Source: Dehalococcoidia bacterium
GTDB taxonomy: Bacteria; Chloroflexota; Dehalococcoidia; GIF9; UBA5629
Assembly: GCA_016927965.1 (NCBI GenBank)
Contig: JAFGLP010000191.1
Coordinates: forward strand, 1-13,663
Reading direction: 5' to 3'
DNA length: 13,663 bases
The position numbers and the translations under genes were made by a program. Shown piece by piece: positions 13,241 through 13,663 of this stretch (the first letter of the stretch is position 1; every line of letters starts with the position of its first letter). The notes under the pieces were generated by a model. The model was not told the DNA's origin, made no database searches, and was given only the letters and a program-made list of their open reading frames with translations.

Positions 13241-13663
13241 ATGACTAAGTTAATGAAAGCAATGAGTAAACTGAACAGGGCAGAAAAAGGTATGACTGGC
13301 CTTGAGACCGCCATCATCCTGATTGCCTTCGTGACAGTTGCAGCGGTATTCAGCTATGCAGTGCTGAGTGCTGGCCTCTTCTCCGCTGAGAGAGGCAAGG
13401 AAACCATCTATGCCGGCTTACAGGAAGCCAAGAGCAACCTGGAACTCTCCGGTTCAGTCCTGGGCAAGAGCACGGACGGTACCAATCTTGATACCATTAA
13501 ATTCACGGTTAAAAATGCTATTGCAGGCACTCCCATTGACATGACCGAGAACGACGGCAGCGGTACCAACAAATGCGTCATCAGTCTTACTACTTCTAAC
13601 GATTACCTCAACAACATCGAGTGGTCCAAGGCAGCCATCGGCGCTGCTGATGCAGACAACCTG
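13241..13663 (+). CDS. flaB: archaellin-like filament subunit, partial at window end
   Basis: The first 141 codons of a protein with an archaellin N-terminus; the 3' end lies outside the window. A short basic leader (MTKLMKAMSKLNRAEKG) precedes a class III cleavage site, probably after Gly17. The mature protein would start MTGLETAIILIAFVTVAAVF, with glycine at +3 and glutamate at +5, and continue with SYAVLSAGLFS, close to the helix of methanogen-type archaellins. After the hydrophobic helix (about 23-47) the sequence becomes Ser/Thr/Asn/Gly-rich, as expected for the surface domain (GSVLGKSTDGTNLDTI). Such subunits are cleaved by a prepilin-type peptidase, then assembled by an ArlI/ArlJ motor that is not in this window. 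TTAGGAGG at 13226-13233 sets the start. A pilin-like adhesion filament is the alternative, but the helix favours an archaellin. Confidence 0.88.
   Translation, partial: MTKLMKAMSKLNRAEKGMTGLETAIILIAFVTVAAVFSYAVLSAGLFSAERGKETIYAGLQEAKSNLELSGSVLGKSTDGTNLDTIKFTVKNAIAGTPIDMTENDGSGTNKCVISLTTSNDYLNNIEWSKAAIGAADADNL

Overview
The window looks like bacterial chromosome, most likely from a Chloroflexota (Dehalococcoidia-like) organism. That assignment rests on three things: a complete bacterial-type chemotaxis set, Shine-Dalgarno-led genes with some TTG start use, and a partial protein at the right edge with an archaellin-type N-terminus. As I recall, archaella are reported in a few Chloroflexota lineages. 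The lineage call is inference; no rRNA or tRNA marker is present.

Layout, with every gene on the + strand. Positions 1-500 hold two tiny genes: a charged 52-aa protein and a 51-aa two-helix membrane protein with its own promoter-like sequence. A bacterial prepilin peptidase follows (547-1365). A 331-base gap with a palindrome and a hairpin leads into cheW (1697) and cheA (2369). cheA is interrupted by an in-frame TAG at the start of its regulatory P5 domain. The frame stays open beyond the stop, where a truncated P5 runs directly into the C-terminal tail of a methyl-accepting chemotaxis protein (4052-4630). This looks like a cheA/mcp deletion scar. Next come cheY, cheB and cheR (4778-7070), tightly packed.

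Two tandem paralogous HD-GYP-like genes (7095-9472) both have the catalytic HD pair changed to QN. They are followed by a 193-aa protein (9506-10087) with a FliM/FliY-like CheY-binding peptide at its N-terminus, a central coiled coil and a C-terminal zinc ribbon. A NarL-family sensor kinase with a degenerate N-terminal receiver overlaps its response regulator (10143-12384), and an intrinsic terminator ends this block. A long inverted repeat precedes a second, degenerate and probably frameshifted receiver gene (12593). A leader carrying duplicated ribosome-binding-like sequences then precedes the archaellin-like gene, which runs off the window (13241-13663).

Working model (inference): a bacterial CheW/A/Y/B/R pathway controls an archaellum-type rotary filament whose subunits are matured by the encoded prepilin peptidase. 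The FliM-peptide/zinc-ribbon protein is the best candidate for linking CheY-P to a motor that lacks FliM. The NarL-type pair may control filament or cluster expression. Several parts look eroded (the CheA stop and MCP fusion, the lone receiver), so this copy may be decaying or may contain assembly errors.
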